The notes beneath the pieces were generated by a model. That model saw only the letters and a program-made list of their open reading frames with translations. It did no database searches and was not told the DNA's origin. A stretch of 64,000 nucleotides of DNA from Caldalkalibacillus uzonensis (GTDB taxonomy: Bacteria > Bacillota > Bacilli > Caldalkalibacillales > Caldalkalibacillaceae), in assembly GCF_030814135.1 (NCBI RefSeq), contig NZ_JAUSUQ010000004.1:186001-250000 (forward strand). Reading direction: 5' to 3'. Shown here piece after piece: positions 16,691-24,789 of this stretch. Positions within the stretch are counted from its first letter, which is position 1, and each line of letters opens with the position of its first letter. The translations under genes were made by a program, and so were the position numbers.

Positions 16691-16719
16691 AGAATAATTG
16701 ATTAAATCACATAAGTCAA
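16691..16719 (-). promoter_or_regulatory. Promoter of the LacI-headed operon
   Basis: On the - strand TTGACT (-35, 16719-16714) and TATTCT (-10, 16696-16691) are 17 bases apart. Transcription would start about 16684, immediately before operator 1. Confidence 0.6.
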
Positions 16720-16761
16720 TATTAAATTGCACTCCAATTCAAAAAACACCTCTAAAAACGC

Positions 16762-16790
16762 TTGAAAAATAAAGAACTATTTACTATTAT
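16762..16790 (+). promoter_or_regulatory. Promoter of the secreted hydrolase gene
   Basis: TTGAAA (16762-16767) and TATTAT (16785-16790) are separated by 17 bases. The predicted start near 16797 places the cre-like site and operator 2 in the early transcribed region. Confidence 0.6.
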
Positions 16791-16807
16791 AAAAACAAAC
16801 ACAAGTA

Positions 16808-16821
16808 AGATAGCGCTTTCA
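16808..16821 (-). promoter_or_regulatory. cre-like catabolite control site
   Basis: Read on the - strand, TGAAAGCGCTATCT matches TGWAANCGNTNWCA at 13 of 14 positions. It lies just downstream of the + strand promoter, where CcpA binding would repress. Confidence 0.45.
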
Positions 16822-16835
16822 TTTTTTAGTTTGTA

Positions 16836-16851
16836 ATCGAAACGTTTCAAT
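16836..16851. promoter_or_regulatory. LacI-type operator 2
   Basis: ATCGAAACGTTTCAAT differs from operator 1 at a single position. It lies downstream of the + strand promoter and 172 bases from operator 1, so the same repressor can control both directions, possibly by looping. Confidence 0.75.
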
Positions 16852-16873
16852 AACTAATTAGAAGGAGGTGGTG

Positions 16874-16921
16874 GTGAAATCTGTCGTCTCGCCTTCTATT
16901 AAACACTCTAAATTTCCATAG
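16874..16921 (+). CDS. Possible 15-codon leader peptide
   Basis: GTG 16874 follows a near-perfect ribosome site AAGGAGGTGGTG and opens a short frame, MKSVVSPSIKHSKFP, ending at TAG 16919-16921. That is 13 bases before the ATG of the secreted hydrolase and abuts its own GGGAGGGAAT ribosome site. The strong site with nothing else to serve suggests real translation, perhaps coupling. There is no family to compare with, and chance is possible. Confidence 0.35.
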   Translation: MKSVVSPSIKHSKFP

Positions 16922-16934
16922 GGAGGGAATACAT

Positions 16935-18305
16935 ATGAGGAAAGTTCTGATCAGCGTGCTTATCATCGTTCTTATTGCGGCACTGTTCTTACCTTACACC
17001 CAGAACGCTCAAGCTTCCGTAACTACAGAATTAAACCAAGGGCAGAAAAAGGCTCTAGAGAAGCAACTGTTTGCCATCGCCAAGCAAACATATAAATACT
17101 TTGAAACGTTCACAGACCCAGAGACTGGTCTTACTTTGGACAGAATCGACCTGGAAAACGGTACTGTTGTAGAGTATACTCACACTTCACCTACCAACAT
17201 TGGCATGTATTTACTCAGTACCATTTCAGCTGCCGAACTTGGAATCATTTCAGAAGCAGAAGCAAAAGAAAAGATCAAAACAACACTCCAAACCCTAGAA
17301 CAGCAAGATACCTGGAACGGATTATTTTATAACTGGTATTACACAAGTGACGGCTCTCTAAAAACAGATTGGGGGAAATTCATTTCCACTGTAGACAATG
17401 GGTGGTTAACGGCCGCTTTAATTGTAGTTGGGCAAGCCTATCCGGAGCTTCAAGAACTTACAGTCCCCTTGATCAACGCCATGGACTATTCCCATCTATA
17501 TGACCAGCAAGTGGGTCAATTTCACGGTGGATATGATGTGCTTCGTCAAACGCTAACTGAGTTTCATTATGGCATGTTTTATACTGAACCAAGAGTGGCC
17601 AGTTATATAGCTATCGGTAAAGGAGATGTTCCCGTAGAACACTGGTGGCGTATGTATCGAACTCTTCCCAAAGAGTGGGACTGGCAACGCCAAATTCCTC
17701 AAGGATATTTTGAATATTATGATGGAGTAGAGGTCTTTCAAGGACATTATGAGTACAAAGGCGTTAAATTCGTCCCCAGCTGGGGAGGCAGCATGTTCGA
17801 AGCACTTATGCCAAGTCTCGTGCTTAAGGAGAACGAACTAGGCACAAAGGCACTTGGTATAAATAACAAACGCCATGTCCAGTTGCAAATTGCCTATGCT
17901 GAAGAAAAAGGATACCCTGCCTGGGGGTTTTCTCCTGCTGCAATACCAAATGGATATTCTGAGTTTGGCGTAGCCGAGCTGGGAACTTGGGGGTACGATG
18001 ACAAAGCTACTGTGACGCCCCACGCCACTTTCCTGGCCTTAGACCATGCCCCAGATAAAGTTTGGGAAAATATTAAATACTTGAGATCATTGAATGCCTA
18101 CGGTCCTTTTGGATTCTATGACTCAGTGAATATGGAGACCGGTGTCGTTGCAAAAACATACCTTGCCCTAGATCAGGGTATGACCATTGTTGCTATTGCT
18201 AACTACCTGTTGGATGGAGTCATACGCAACTATTTCCATCAAGACTCTATTGGTAAAATCCCTGAACACCTCTTATATCGCGAGAGATTTTCTATCCTCG
18301 ACTAA
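16935..18305 (+). CDS. Secreted PF10091-type glycoside hydrolase (GH144/GH189 relative)
   Basis: A 456-residue exported (alpha/alpha)6-barrel protein. ATG 16935 follows GGGAGGGAATACAT. The signal peptide is about residues 1-27, with likely cleavage after NAQA. The first half (YKYFETFTDPETGLTLDRI; STVDNGWLTAALIV) resembles DUF3131/glycoamylase proteins. The second half (PSWGGSMFEALMPSL; TPHATFLALDHAP; GPFGFYDSVN; QGMTIVAIANYLLDG; FHQDS) matches the glycoamylase region of cyclic beta-1,2-glucan synthases and GH144 beta-1,2-glucanases. It is probably an endo-acting enzyme releasing oligosaccharides for the divergent importer operon, with which it shares LacI operators. Beta-1,2-glucan as substrate is inference. 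Confidence 0.72.
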   Translation: MRKVLISVLIIVLIAALFLPYTQNAQASVTTELNQGQKKALEKQLFAIAKQTYKYFETFTDPETGLTLDRIDLENGTVVEYTHTSPTNIGMYLLSTISAAELGIISEAEAKEKIKTTLQTLEQQDTWNGLFYNWYYTSDGSLKTDWGKFISTVDNGWLTAALIVVGQAYPELQELTVPLINAMDYSHLYDQQVGQFHGGYDVLRQTLTEFHYGMFYTEPRVASYIAIGKGDVPVEHWWRMYRTLPKEWDWQRQIPQGYFEYYDGVEVFQGHYEYKGVKFVPSWGGSMFEALMPSLVLKENELGTKALGINNKRHVQLQIAYAEEKGYPAWGFSPAAIPNGYSEFGVAELGTWGYDDKATVTPHATFLALDHAPDKVWENIKYLRSLNAYGPFGFYDSVNMETGVVAKTYLALDQGMTIVAIANYLLDGVIRNYFHQDSIGKIPEHLLYRERFSILD

Positions 18306-18314
18306 ACAACCCAA

Positions 18315-18353
18315 AAATCCCCCTATCAGCCCATTGGGGAGCCAGGGGGATTT
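18315..18353. terminator. Bidirectional terminator
   Basis: AAATCCCCCT (18315-18324) pairs with AGGGGGATTT (18344-18353). T-rich tails follow on both strands (ATTTGC on +, TTTTTGGG on -). It separates the convergent hydrolase and kinase genes. Confidence 0.75.
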
Positions 18354-18377
18354 ATTTGCTTTACGATGAAAAGTATT

Positions 18378-19348
18378 TTACACCCAGATATTATTTACTT
18401 CTCCATAATACTTCACCAGTGCCGCAGCACCCACTAACCCCACATCGCCGCCCAGACTGGTCCGCTCAAACTGCATCCTTTCACTAACACCTGGCAATGC
18501 TTTCTGTCTGGCGATTTTAATGGCGGTTTTAATAGAAAGTCCCCCGCTTTGCTGACACCGCCGCCAAATACGATTTTTTGAGGATTATATAAGTTAATGA
18601 TGTTGGCAATGCCAACGCCCAGATAATAACGGGTTTCTTCGACAATCTCCATGGCTAGCGGATCGCCTGCTTTTGCAGCCTCAAAAACATGTCTGGCAGT
18701 GAATCCATCAATGTCCCTCAAGGGCGATGCTTGCTCCGTCTGTGTCAGTTTAGCCTTGGTCCGTTTCACAATGCCAGTACCGCTGGCAATCGCCTCCAAA
18801 CAGCCTTTGTTGCCACATCCGCACACAGGCCCATTTACATCAACCACCATATGCCCCACTTCTCCGGCATTCCCGTTCTCTCCTAAAAGTAAGCGTCCAT
18901 CAATCAACACACCGCTGCCAATACCTGTGCTGATTGTCATGTAGATCAGGTTGTTCGTTCCCTTGCTACTGCCGTAATAGTATTCTCCTAACACAGCAGC
19001 GTTCGCATCATTATTCAAATAGACAGGCACGTTAAATGCCTCGCTCAGGATGTCGCGTAAAGGGATATGCTCCCATCCCGGCAAATTAGGCGGGGATAAA
19101 ACAACCCCCGGATACGGATTAAGAGGGCCGGGACAGCCAATGCCCAGCCCCATGATTTGATCGTGTCGTACATCGATACCTTGCCGGTCGCACACATGAA
19201 AAACAGCTTCCTTAATACGGCTAATCACCGCTTCTGGACCCTCAGCGGCAAGTGTGTCTCTTTCTTCTCTGTCAAGCATCTCTCCTGCTTCTGTAAACAA
19301 ACCAGCCCGAATTAATGTGCCTCCAAGATCCACTCCTATGATGAACAT
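18378..19348 (-). pseudogene. glcK: ROK-family sugar kinase (glucokinase type), frameshifted near C-terminus
   Basis: An ATP-dependent hexokinase of the ROK family. ATG 19348 is favoured (GGAGG 7 bases upstream); ATG 19351 is possible. N-terminal phosphate loop IGVDLGGTLIRAG, catalytic D in NNDANAAVLGE, GHMVV and the zinc motif CGCGNKGCLEAIASG are intact. After GGGVSKAGDFLLK the frame as written ends at 18434 with an unrelated tail. Adding one base to the A4 tract (T4 at 18527-18530 on +) restores TAIKIARQKALPG and GGDVGLVGAAAL, giving a normal 323-residue protein ending at 18378. It is either a true frameshift or a homopolymer sequence error. It is the last gene of the mannoside locus. Confidence 0.82.
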
Positions 19349-19662
19349 CATTACTCCTCCCACTATGCTGTCTAGGAATGTCTTGCCAAATTGGTAAATT
19401 TGGCGGGCAGGTCATTGTTCTAGCTTACGTCCAATGGTCCAGAAGTGCAACCCCCGATGCCCTGAATGTCTTGTACTTCCAATACCGTGTAGCTTAACAG
19501 TCCTTCGATCACTTCTTTTATCCTTTCATCATTACAAGGGAAGAGACAGTCATTTCAATGAGAATCATCTTATGCTTTAGTACATGTTCATGTTTATTAA
19601 CATACCAACCGCTGTTTTGGTTCCTCCTATATATGTCCCAATGGTACAACTTATGTGTTACA
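19349..19662. other. Intergenic region with a decayed reading-frame remnant
   Basis: On the - strand, bases 19551-19420 read as 43 codons without a start, including NDERIKEVIEGLLSYTVLEV and ending GGCTSGPLDVS then TAG. Just upstream in another frame is HKMILIEMTVSS, so a one-base shift would join them into a 60- to 70-residue product. Codon usage looks gene-like, but I recognise no family. A GGAGG at about 19622-19626 on the - strand lacks a usable start. This may be a broken small gene between the alpha-mannosidase and the kinase. Confidence 0.3.
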
Positions 19663-22600
19663 CTAACTTTTAATCACAAAATCTATCATAAACGTTTTAA
19701 TCTCATAAGGGTTAATTGTAAATTCCAACGCTTGGCCTTGTTTCTTTTCACCACAAGGATTTTCCATTAAATCAACTTCCTGCCATGAGAGAATAGGGAG
19801 ATCACTGGTCAGGCATACTTTACCTCTCCACCCTGTATATTCGTGAAGACGCAAAATAAGTTTGTTATGGTCTTCTGCTTTTTTGACTGCATCGATCATG
19901 ATGTTTGTAACCGATGATCTGAACATAGACATCATATTCTTTTCCGCTTTACCCTTAGCGAATGTTAAAGGATTATTCAGATGCCATGCGTGCTGAACAG
20001 TCTGCCCTTCATACCAGTTTCCTTCATGAGGGAACAAGGCATAGGTAAACAGGTGTTCACCTTGGTCCTGCTGAGGATCAGGATAGGTGGCCGACTTAAT
20101 CAATGTCAAACGCAGTACATTATCCTTAACATCATGTCCATATTTACAATCATTCAACAAACTCACACCATACCCATTTTCTGACAAATCCACCCATTGA
20201 TGGCCTACTGTCTCAAAACGGGCCATATCCCAACTGGTATTCCAATGTGTCGGCCGCTTCACATTTCCAAATTGAATATCATAGGTAGCTTCCGTGGCCC
20301 TTATATTTACCGGAAAAGCCACTTTCAATAGTTTTTCCTGTTCGTGCCAATCTACCTTTGTAGCAAAATCAATCCGCTTATGATCAGCATAAACGATCAT
20401 GTCTTGACTGATGGTGGATTCCATGTATTGCCATTCAAACCGGATGACAGCAGCCAACGGGCCCACAGCTTTCAATTTTACTGTTTTCAATTCACAAACT
20501 TCTTCGACTTTCTCCTGGTAGTAAAGGTCAATATCCCATGCGTCATACCGCAGTGGTTTATCCTCAAATACCTGAAGTAAATTTCCTTTTGATTGGGGTG
20601 CTAATACATCCCTTTCGGCCTCCACATCATATATCCGAACTAGTTGGCCTTTATCGTTCCATTCAATCTCATAATAAGGGGTTTTTATGCCAGATAAAGA
20701 ATACTCAAATGGCACAGGCTCTTGTTGATGTTTATTTGGCTCATCTGGGATAAACCGAATGGATGTATAGCCAAGAGGTGGGAGATTGGTCACTTTGACC
20801 CACCATTCCCCATCTATCAGTTGAGAGGTTAGTGAATTGCCGTCCATATCATACCATTTCCCACTTAACAAATCATCTCCTGCCGGTATCCGTACGATAT
20901 CATCCCGTTGCCAGGAAGAGGAATTAAAGATTGTAAATGCGTGAGCTTCACGATCAGATTGGATCAATAAGTTTGCGGCCTTTTTCCAGCATCCTTGACC
21001 AATCTGCTGTGCTTGGTCATATTCTTCCCGGCTATCTTCATAAACTTCAGCAATGGAAGAGCCGGGAATAATATCATGAAACTGATTTCGTAAAATAATT
21101 TTCCATCCTTCATTTAGTTGTTGTTGAGGGTAAGTATCCCAGCCTTTTTTTATGCTGGCCAAAGCGCTTAACCACTCTGTTTCTCTATATAACAGTTCCA
21201 GCTTACGATTCATCCGTTTATTATAAGCCTGACTGGTATAGGTGCCACGATGATATTCCAGGTATAATTCTCCGTCCCAGGTATGCACATATTGGTCTGT
21301 CTTTTCCACTCTATCGTGCAATCGTTCGAAATATTGATCCACCCGCCCTGTCTTTACATGCGGCATTCCAGGACACCTGTCCAATCTCCGGCGCATTTCC
21401 AGCATTTCACGGTTAACACCCCCTCCGCCATCCCCATAGCCATACGAAACTAATAACTCCTGATTTATATGCTTATCTTGGTAAGCATCCCACGCACCTT
21501 TGATGGTGTCTGCTCTTATTTCCCCATTGTAGGTATATAACCACCCTTCCGTATTGGGTTTGGGTGTCGTAATAAAATGGGTTAAAATTTCGCTTCCATC
21601 AATCCCCCGCCATATAAATGTATCATGTGGCATGCGATTATATTGATTCCAACTAATTTTAGTCGTCATAAATGTCTTAATACCTGATTTTTTGAGAATT
21701 TGCGGTAATGCCCAACTATATCCAAACACATCAGGCAGCCAAAGATATTTACATTTTTTACCGAATTCCTGTTCAATAAAGCGGGAACCTATTAAAATTT
21801 GCCTCACTAACGATTCTCCGGACGGAATGTTACAATCCGCTTCAAGCCACATCCCACCGTCGACTTCCCAACGTCCTTCCCGAATCTGCTGACATATCTG
21901 TTGATAGATCTCTGGATAATCTCGTTTTAAATAATCATACAATTGAGGTTGTGTTTGAAGGAAAATGTATTCTGAATATTTTTCCATTAAACGCAAAACA
22001 GTCAAAAATGATCGCGCTGCTTTTTCTCGGGTATGCTTTAAACGCCATAACCAGGCCACATCGATATGGGTATGGCCAATACACCAAATAACAATCGGGG
22101 AACGTTTTTCTAATTCATTAAGTTCATTGTTAAGATATTGCCTGGCTTGTTCAACGGAACGATAAAACTGAACAGAACCCGGACTTGACCAGTTAATTTT
22201 CTTAAATGCATTATCCACCAACCGGAGTAATTGATGTCTTTCAGGCGCTGATGAATCTAACACATTCACAGTGTCCAGAATTGCCTTACTGGTAAAGTAA
22301 AGATCATCCGCTGCTTCGTTTAACCACGCGATTTCAGCCTGTCTGATTCTATGCTCTTGAGCCTCAGGTTGTCCCCCTCCTTCTAACCCGGACCATAATC
22401 GGAACATCAAAGACACTTTTGTTCCGACAAGCGTATTGGAGAGGAAAACCTCTTTATGGTTAGAATCAACACCTTGATAGGGTTCGTTATTGACATACAG
22501 CATCGACTCGAATCCCGAGTTATTCCCACTACCGGTTTTCCCAAAATCAAAAAGACCTACAACCGTTTTATCCTGCCATTTCCTAGGAATCTCCACTTCC

Positions 22601-22806
22601 GCCGCAATCCAAACATACAGATCACGCCCTGTCCAATAGTCTCCTATTTTAATTTGATCCCATCTTCCGGACTGCGGAGGACGAGTTCCAACACCCCCCT
22701 CCTTATCAGTCTGCATCTTAAGTGACTTAATTGTGATACGATCACAATAACGATATTGACTCATTTCCTCTATTCTGTTTCTCAACTTTTCTTCAGTCCA
22801 AAACAT
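19663..22806 (-). CDS. GH38 alpha-mannosidase
   Basis: A 1047-residue cytoplasmic zinc-dependent retaining alpha-mannosidase. ATG 22806 is chosen because GGGAGGT lies just upstream; GTG 22821 overlaps it. An N-terminal lectin-like region of about 230 residues precedes the GH38 barrel. The barrel has zinc ligands H247 and D249 in GHTHIDVAWLW and nucleophile D359 in LWLPDVFGYSWALP. FHDIIPGSSIAEVYEDSREEY (about residue 600) marks the middle helical domain, and C-terminal beta domains follow. The length fits the class of bacterial and lysosomal alpha-mannosidases of about 1000 residues. With ManA and a ROK kinase beside it, the pathway is alpha-mannoside to mannose, mannose 6-phosphate and fructose 6-phosphate. 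Confidence 0.95.
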   Translation of the reverse strand: MFWTEEKLRNRIEEMSQYRYCDRITIKSLKMQTDKEGGVGTRPPQSGRWDQIKIGDYWTGRDLYVWIAAEVEIPRKWQDKTVVGLFDFGKTGSGNNSGFESMLYVNNEPYQGVDSNHKEVFLSNTLVGTKVSLMFRLWSGLEGGGQPEAQEHRIRQAEIAWLNEAADDLYFTSKAILDTVNVLDSSAPERHQLLRLVDNAFKKINWSSPGSVQFYRSVEQARQYLNNELNELEKRSPIVIWCIGHTHIDVAWLWRLKHTREKAARSFLTVLRLMEKYSEYIFLQTQPQLYDYLKRDYPEIYQQICQQIREGRWEVDGGMWLEADCNIPSGESLVRQILIGSRFIEQEFGKKCKYLWLPDVFGYSWALPQILKKSGIKTFMTTKISWNQYNRMPHDTFIWRGIDGSEILTHFITTPKPNTEGWLYTYNGEIRADTIKGAWDAYQDKHINQELLVSYGYGDGGGGVNREMLEMRRRLDRCPGMPHVKTGRVDQYFERLHDRVEKTDQYVHTWDGELYLEYHRGTYTSQAYNKRMNRKLELLYRETEWLSALASIKKGWDTYPQQQLNEGWKIILRNQFHDIIPGSSIAEVYEDSREEYDQAQQIGQGCWKKAANLLIQSDREAHAFTIFNSSSWQRDDIVRIPAGDDLLSGKWYDMDGNSLTSQLIDGEWWVKVTNLPPLGYTSIRFIPDEPNKHQQEPVPFEYSLSGIKTPYYEIEWNDKGQLVRIYDVEAERDVLAPQSKGNLLQVFEDKPLRYDAWDIDLYYQEKVEEVCELKTVKLKAVGPLAAVIRFEWQYMESTISQDMIVYADHKRIDFATKVDWHEQEKLLKVAFPVNIRATEATYDIQFGNVKRPTHWNTSWDMARFETVGHQWVDLSENGYGVSLLNDCKYGHDVKDNVLRLTLIKSATYPDPQQDQGEHLFTYALFPHEGNWYEGQTVQHAWHLNNPLTFAKGKAEKNMMSMFRSSVTNIMIDAVKKAEDHNKLILRLHEYTGWRGKVCLTSDLPILSWQEVDLMENPCGEKKQGQALEFTINPYEIKTFMIDFVIKS

Positions 22807-22838
22807 GTGCCAACCTCCCACTCAAACTAAAATAGCAT

Positions 22839-23816
22839 TTAATAAAATGCCCTGATGAGAGTGAAACGTTTGGTTGTTTTAAGGCGATATGCAGATAACT
22901 GAGCCGGTACCAACACTGTATCAGTCCGTTTTAATGGCATCGTCATATCGCCCGTTTCTAAGTTCCCTTCTCCATCTACCACAATCAGAATATCCGGATT
23001 GCTTGTTTTTCCTGTTGTCAGGGTATATTCTCCTGCTGTCAGTTCTATCTTTTCCATTGTAAAATAGGAGCAGCTCACCAAACGGTGGTGAGTGATGCGC
23101 TCATCAACAAACACGGTCTTAATTTCAACCTGGCCGCTTTCCCTGTGTACATCCTGTCCATATTGCATCACATCAGCTGCTTTGTCTACATGCAGTGTTC
23201 GGCCCCGCCCTTGCTCATCAACACGGTCCCAATCATATACTCGATAAGTGATATCAGATGTTTGTTGTATTTCCAATACAATCGTTCCTCCCAATAAAGC
23301 GTGAAGTGTTCTGGAAGGAACAAATACGACATCACCCTTTTTTATGGGTTTATAGTTGAGATACTTGTGCACCTGCTGTTCTCGAATGGCTTGAAAGTAC
23401 GCCTCGCGATCCGGAAATGTATGACCGTAAATCACTTTTCCGTCAGGCTTGGTGTGAAGAATATACCAAGCTTCAGTTTTGCCATAATCTCCTTCCACTC
23501 TTTGGGCATACGTATCATCGGGATGAATCTGTACAGACAAGTCGCTGGTTGCTTCCAAAAATTTGATCAACAAAGGGAACCGTGGTTGTGGTGACTGCCC
23601 AAGATAGGCTTCCGGTGCCATGTCTATTAATTCCTGTAGCGTCTTACCAACCAAGGGACCATCACTAACGACACTTAAGCCATGGGGATGACCGGAAAGC
23701 ACCCAATACTCCCCAATTGGGTGCTTATCCTTGACACCGAACCATTCTTTTAACTGATGGCCGCCCCAAATCCGTTCTTGAGGAATGGGCTTAAATTTTA
23801 CAGGATATATTTTCAT
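22839..23816 (-). CDS. manA: Mannose-6-phosphate isomerase, class I
   Basis: A 325-residue zinc cupin enzyme interconverting mannose 6-phosphate and fructose 6-phosphate. The short Bacillus-type form is recognised by RIWGGHQLKEWFG at the N-terminus, the metal-binding QIHPDD and KTEAWYIL motifs, and SRTLHALLGG. The start at 23816 overlaps the stop of the preceding ROK kinase by 4 bases, so the two are translationally coupled. It is followed by GH38 after 32 bases. Its position makes mannose the released sugar of this locus. Confidence 0.93.
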   Translation of the reverse strand: MKIYPVKFKPIPQERIWGGHQLKEWFGVKDKHPIGEYWVLSGHPHGLSVVSDGPLVGKTLQELIDMAPEAYLGQSPQPRFPLLIKFLEATSDLSVQIHPDDTYAQRVEGDYGKTEAWYILHTKPDGKVIYGHTFPDREAYFQAIREQQVHKYLNYKPIKKGDVVFVPSRTLHALLGGTIVLEIQQTSDITYRVYDWDRVDEQGRGRTLHVDKAADVMQYGQDVHRESGQVEIKTVFVDERITHHRLVSCSYFTMEKIELTAGEYTLTTGKTSNPDILIVVDGEGNLETGDMTMPLKRTDTVLVPAQLSAYRLKTTKRFTLIRAFY

Positions 23817-24742
23817 ACCGGTTCTTCCTCTCTATGGTGAAAAATTAACGCCGCTGCTCCAATCAAGCCAACGTGCTGCTTCAACTGAGCCGGCACAATT
23901 TCTGTTTTTCGTCCGGAAGGGTTTAAGGCATAACGGTGCACATAATTCCGCACCGCATCGAACAATGGCTGTCCTGCTTGTGATACTCCTCCGCCAATCA
24001 CGATTTTTTCAGGATCAAAGAGGTTAATTAAATTGACACAGCCCATACCTATATATGTGAAAACCTGATCGATGAGTGGCACTATCTGCTCATGACCTTG
24101 CCTGTAAAGCACAAAGACATCTTCCGCCGTTAAATCACGGTTCATCACTTCTGATGCCATCCGTGAAATGGCTGTTCCTGAAGCTAACCATTCCAGACAT
24201 CCACGTTGCCCGCAACGACATATGCCTTGTGTTGGATCAATGACCATATGTCCAACTTCTCCGGCATTCCCCCGTGCTCCGGTCACCAAACGTCCATGAA
24301 GAAACAGTCCTGCCCCTATTCCTGTGCTTATAGTCAAGTATATAAAATGTTCACTGTCTTGGGCTGCTCCTATCCATTTTTCTGCCAACGCAGCTGCATT
24401 GGCATCATTTTCAAGGATCACTGGTGTTGAAAGCCTCTCTTGTAAAAGATTCACTATAGGAATATCCTTCCATTTAGGCAAATTGGGTGGGCACGTAATC
24501 CTCCCTTGTCTTGCCTCCAACGGCCCTGGAGCACAAACGCCTATCCCCAAAATATCTTTTGGGGAATAATCTCCTTCTGTAAGCAACTCTTTAATAATAT
24601 CCTCTATCTCATTGATCACAGCCATAGGGGAAGCTGTCGTATCGGTGGGTATCATCTGATATGGTCCTACCTGACCATATGCATCTACAATCCCGGTTGC
24701 GATCTTTGTTCCCCCAATATCAATCCCTATTGCATGTTTCAT
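23813..24742 (-). CDS. ROK-family sugar kinase (probably mannokinase/glucokinase)
   Basis: A 309-residue ATP-dependent hexose kinase. ATG 24742 follows GGGAGAGAAACAT. It shows the ROK landmarks IGIDIGGTKIATGIVD, LENDANAAALAEKW, TISTGIGAG, GHMVIDP and the zinc site CRCGQRGCLEWLASGT. It overlaps manA by 4 bases, which suggests that its product mannose 6-phosphate is handed to ManA. Specificity for mannose is inferred from this coupling; ROK kinases are often broad. A second, frameshifted ROK kinase ends the same locus. Confidence 0.9.
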   Translation of the reverse strand: MKHAIGIDIGGTKIATGIVDAYGQVGPYQMIPTDTTASPMAVINEIEDIIKELLTEGDYSPKDILGIGVCAPGPLEARQGRITCPPNLPKWKDIPIVNLLQERLSTPVILENDANAAALAEKWIGAAQDSEHFIYLTISTGIGAGLFLHGRLVTGARGNAGEVGHMVIDPTQGICRCGQRGCLEWLASGTAISRMASEVMNRDLTAEDVFVLYRQGHEQIVPLIDQVFTYIGMGCVNLINLFDPEKIVIGGGVSQAGQPLFDAVRNYVHRYALNPSGRKTEIVPAQLKQHVGLIGAAALIFHHREEEPV

Positions 24743-24789
24743 ATGTTTCTCTCCCTTTCGACCACTGATGCAACATCATGTCTACTCTG

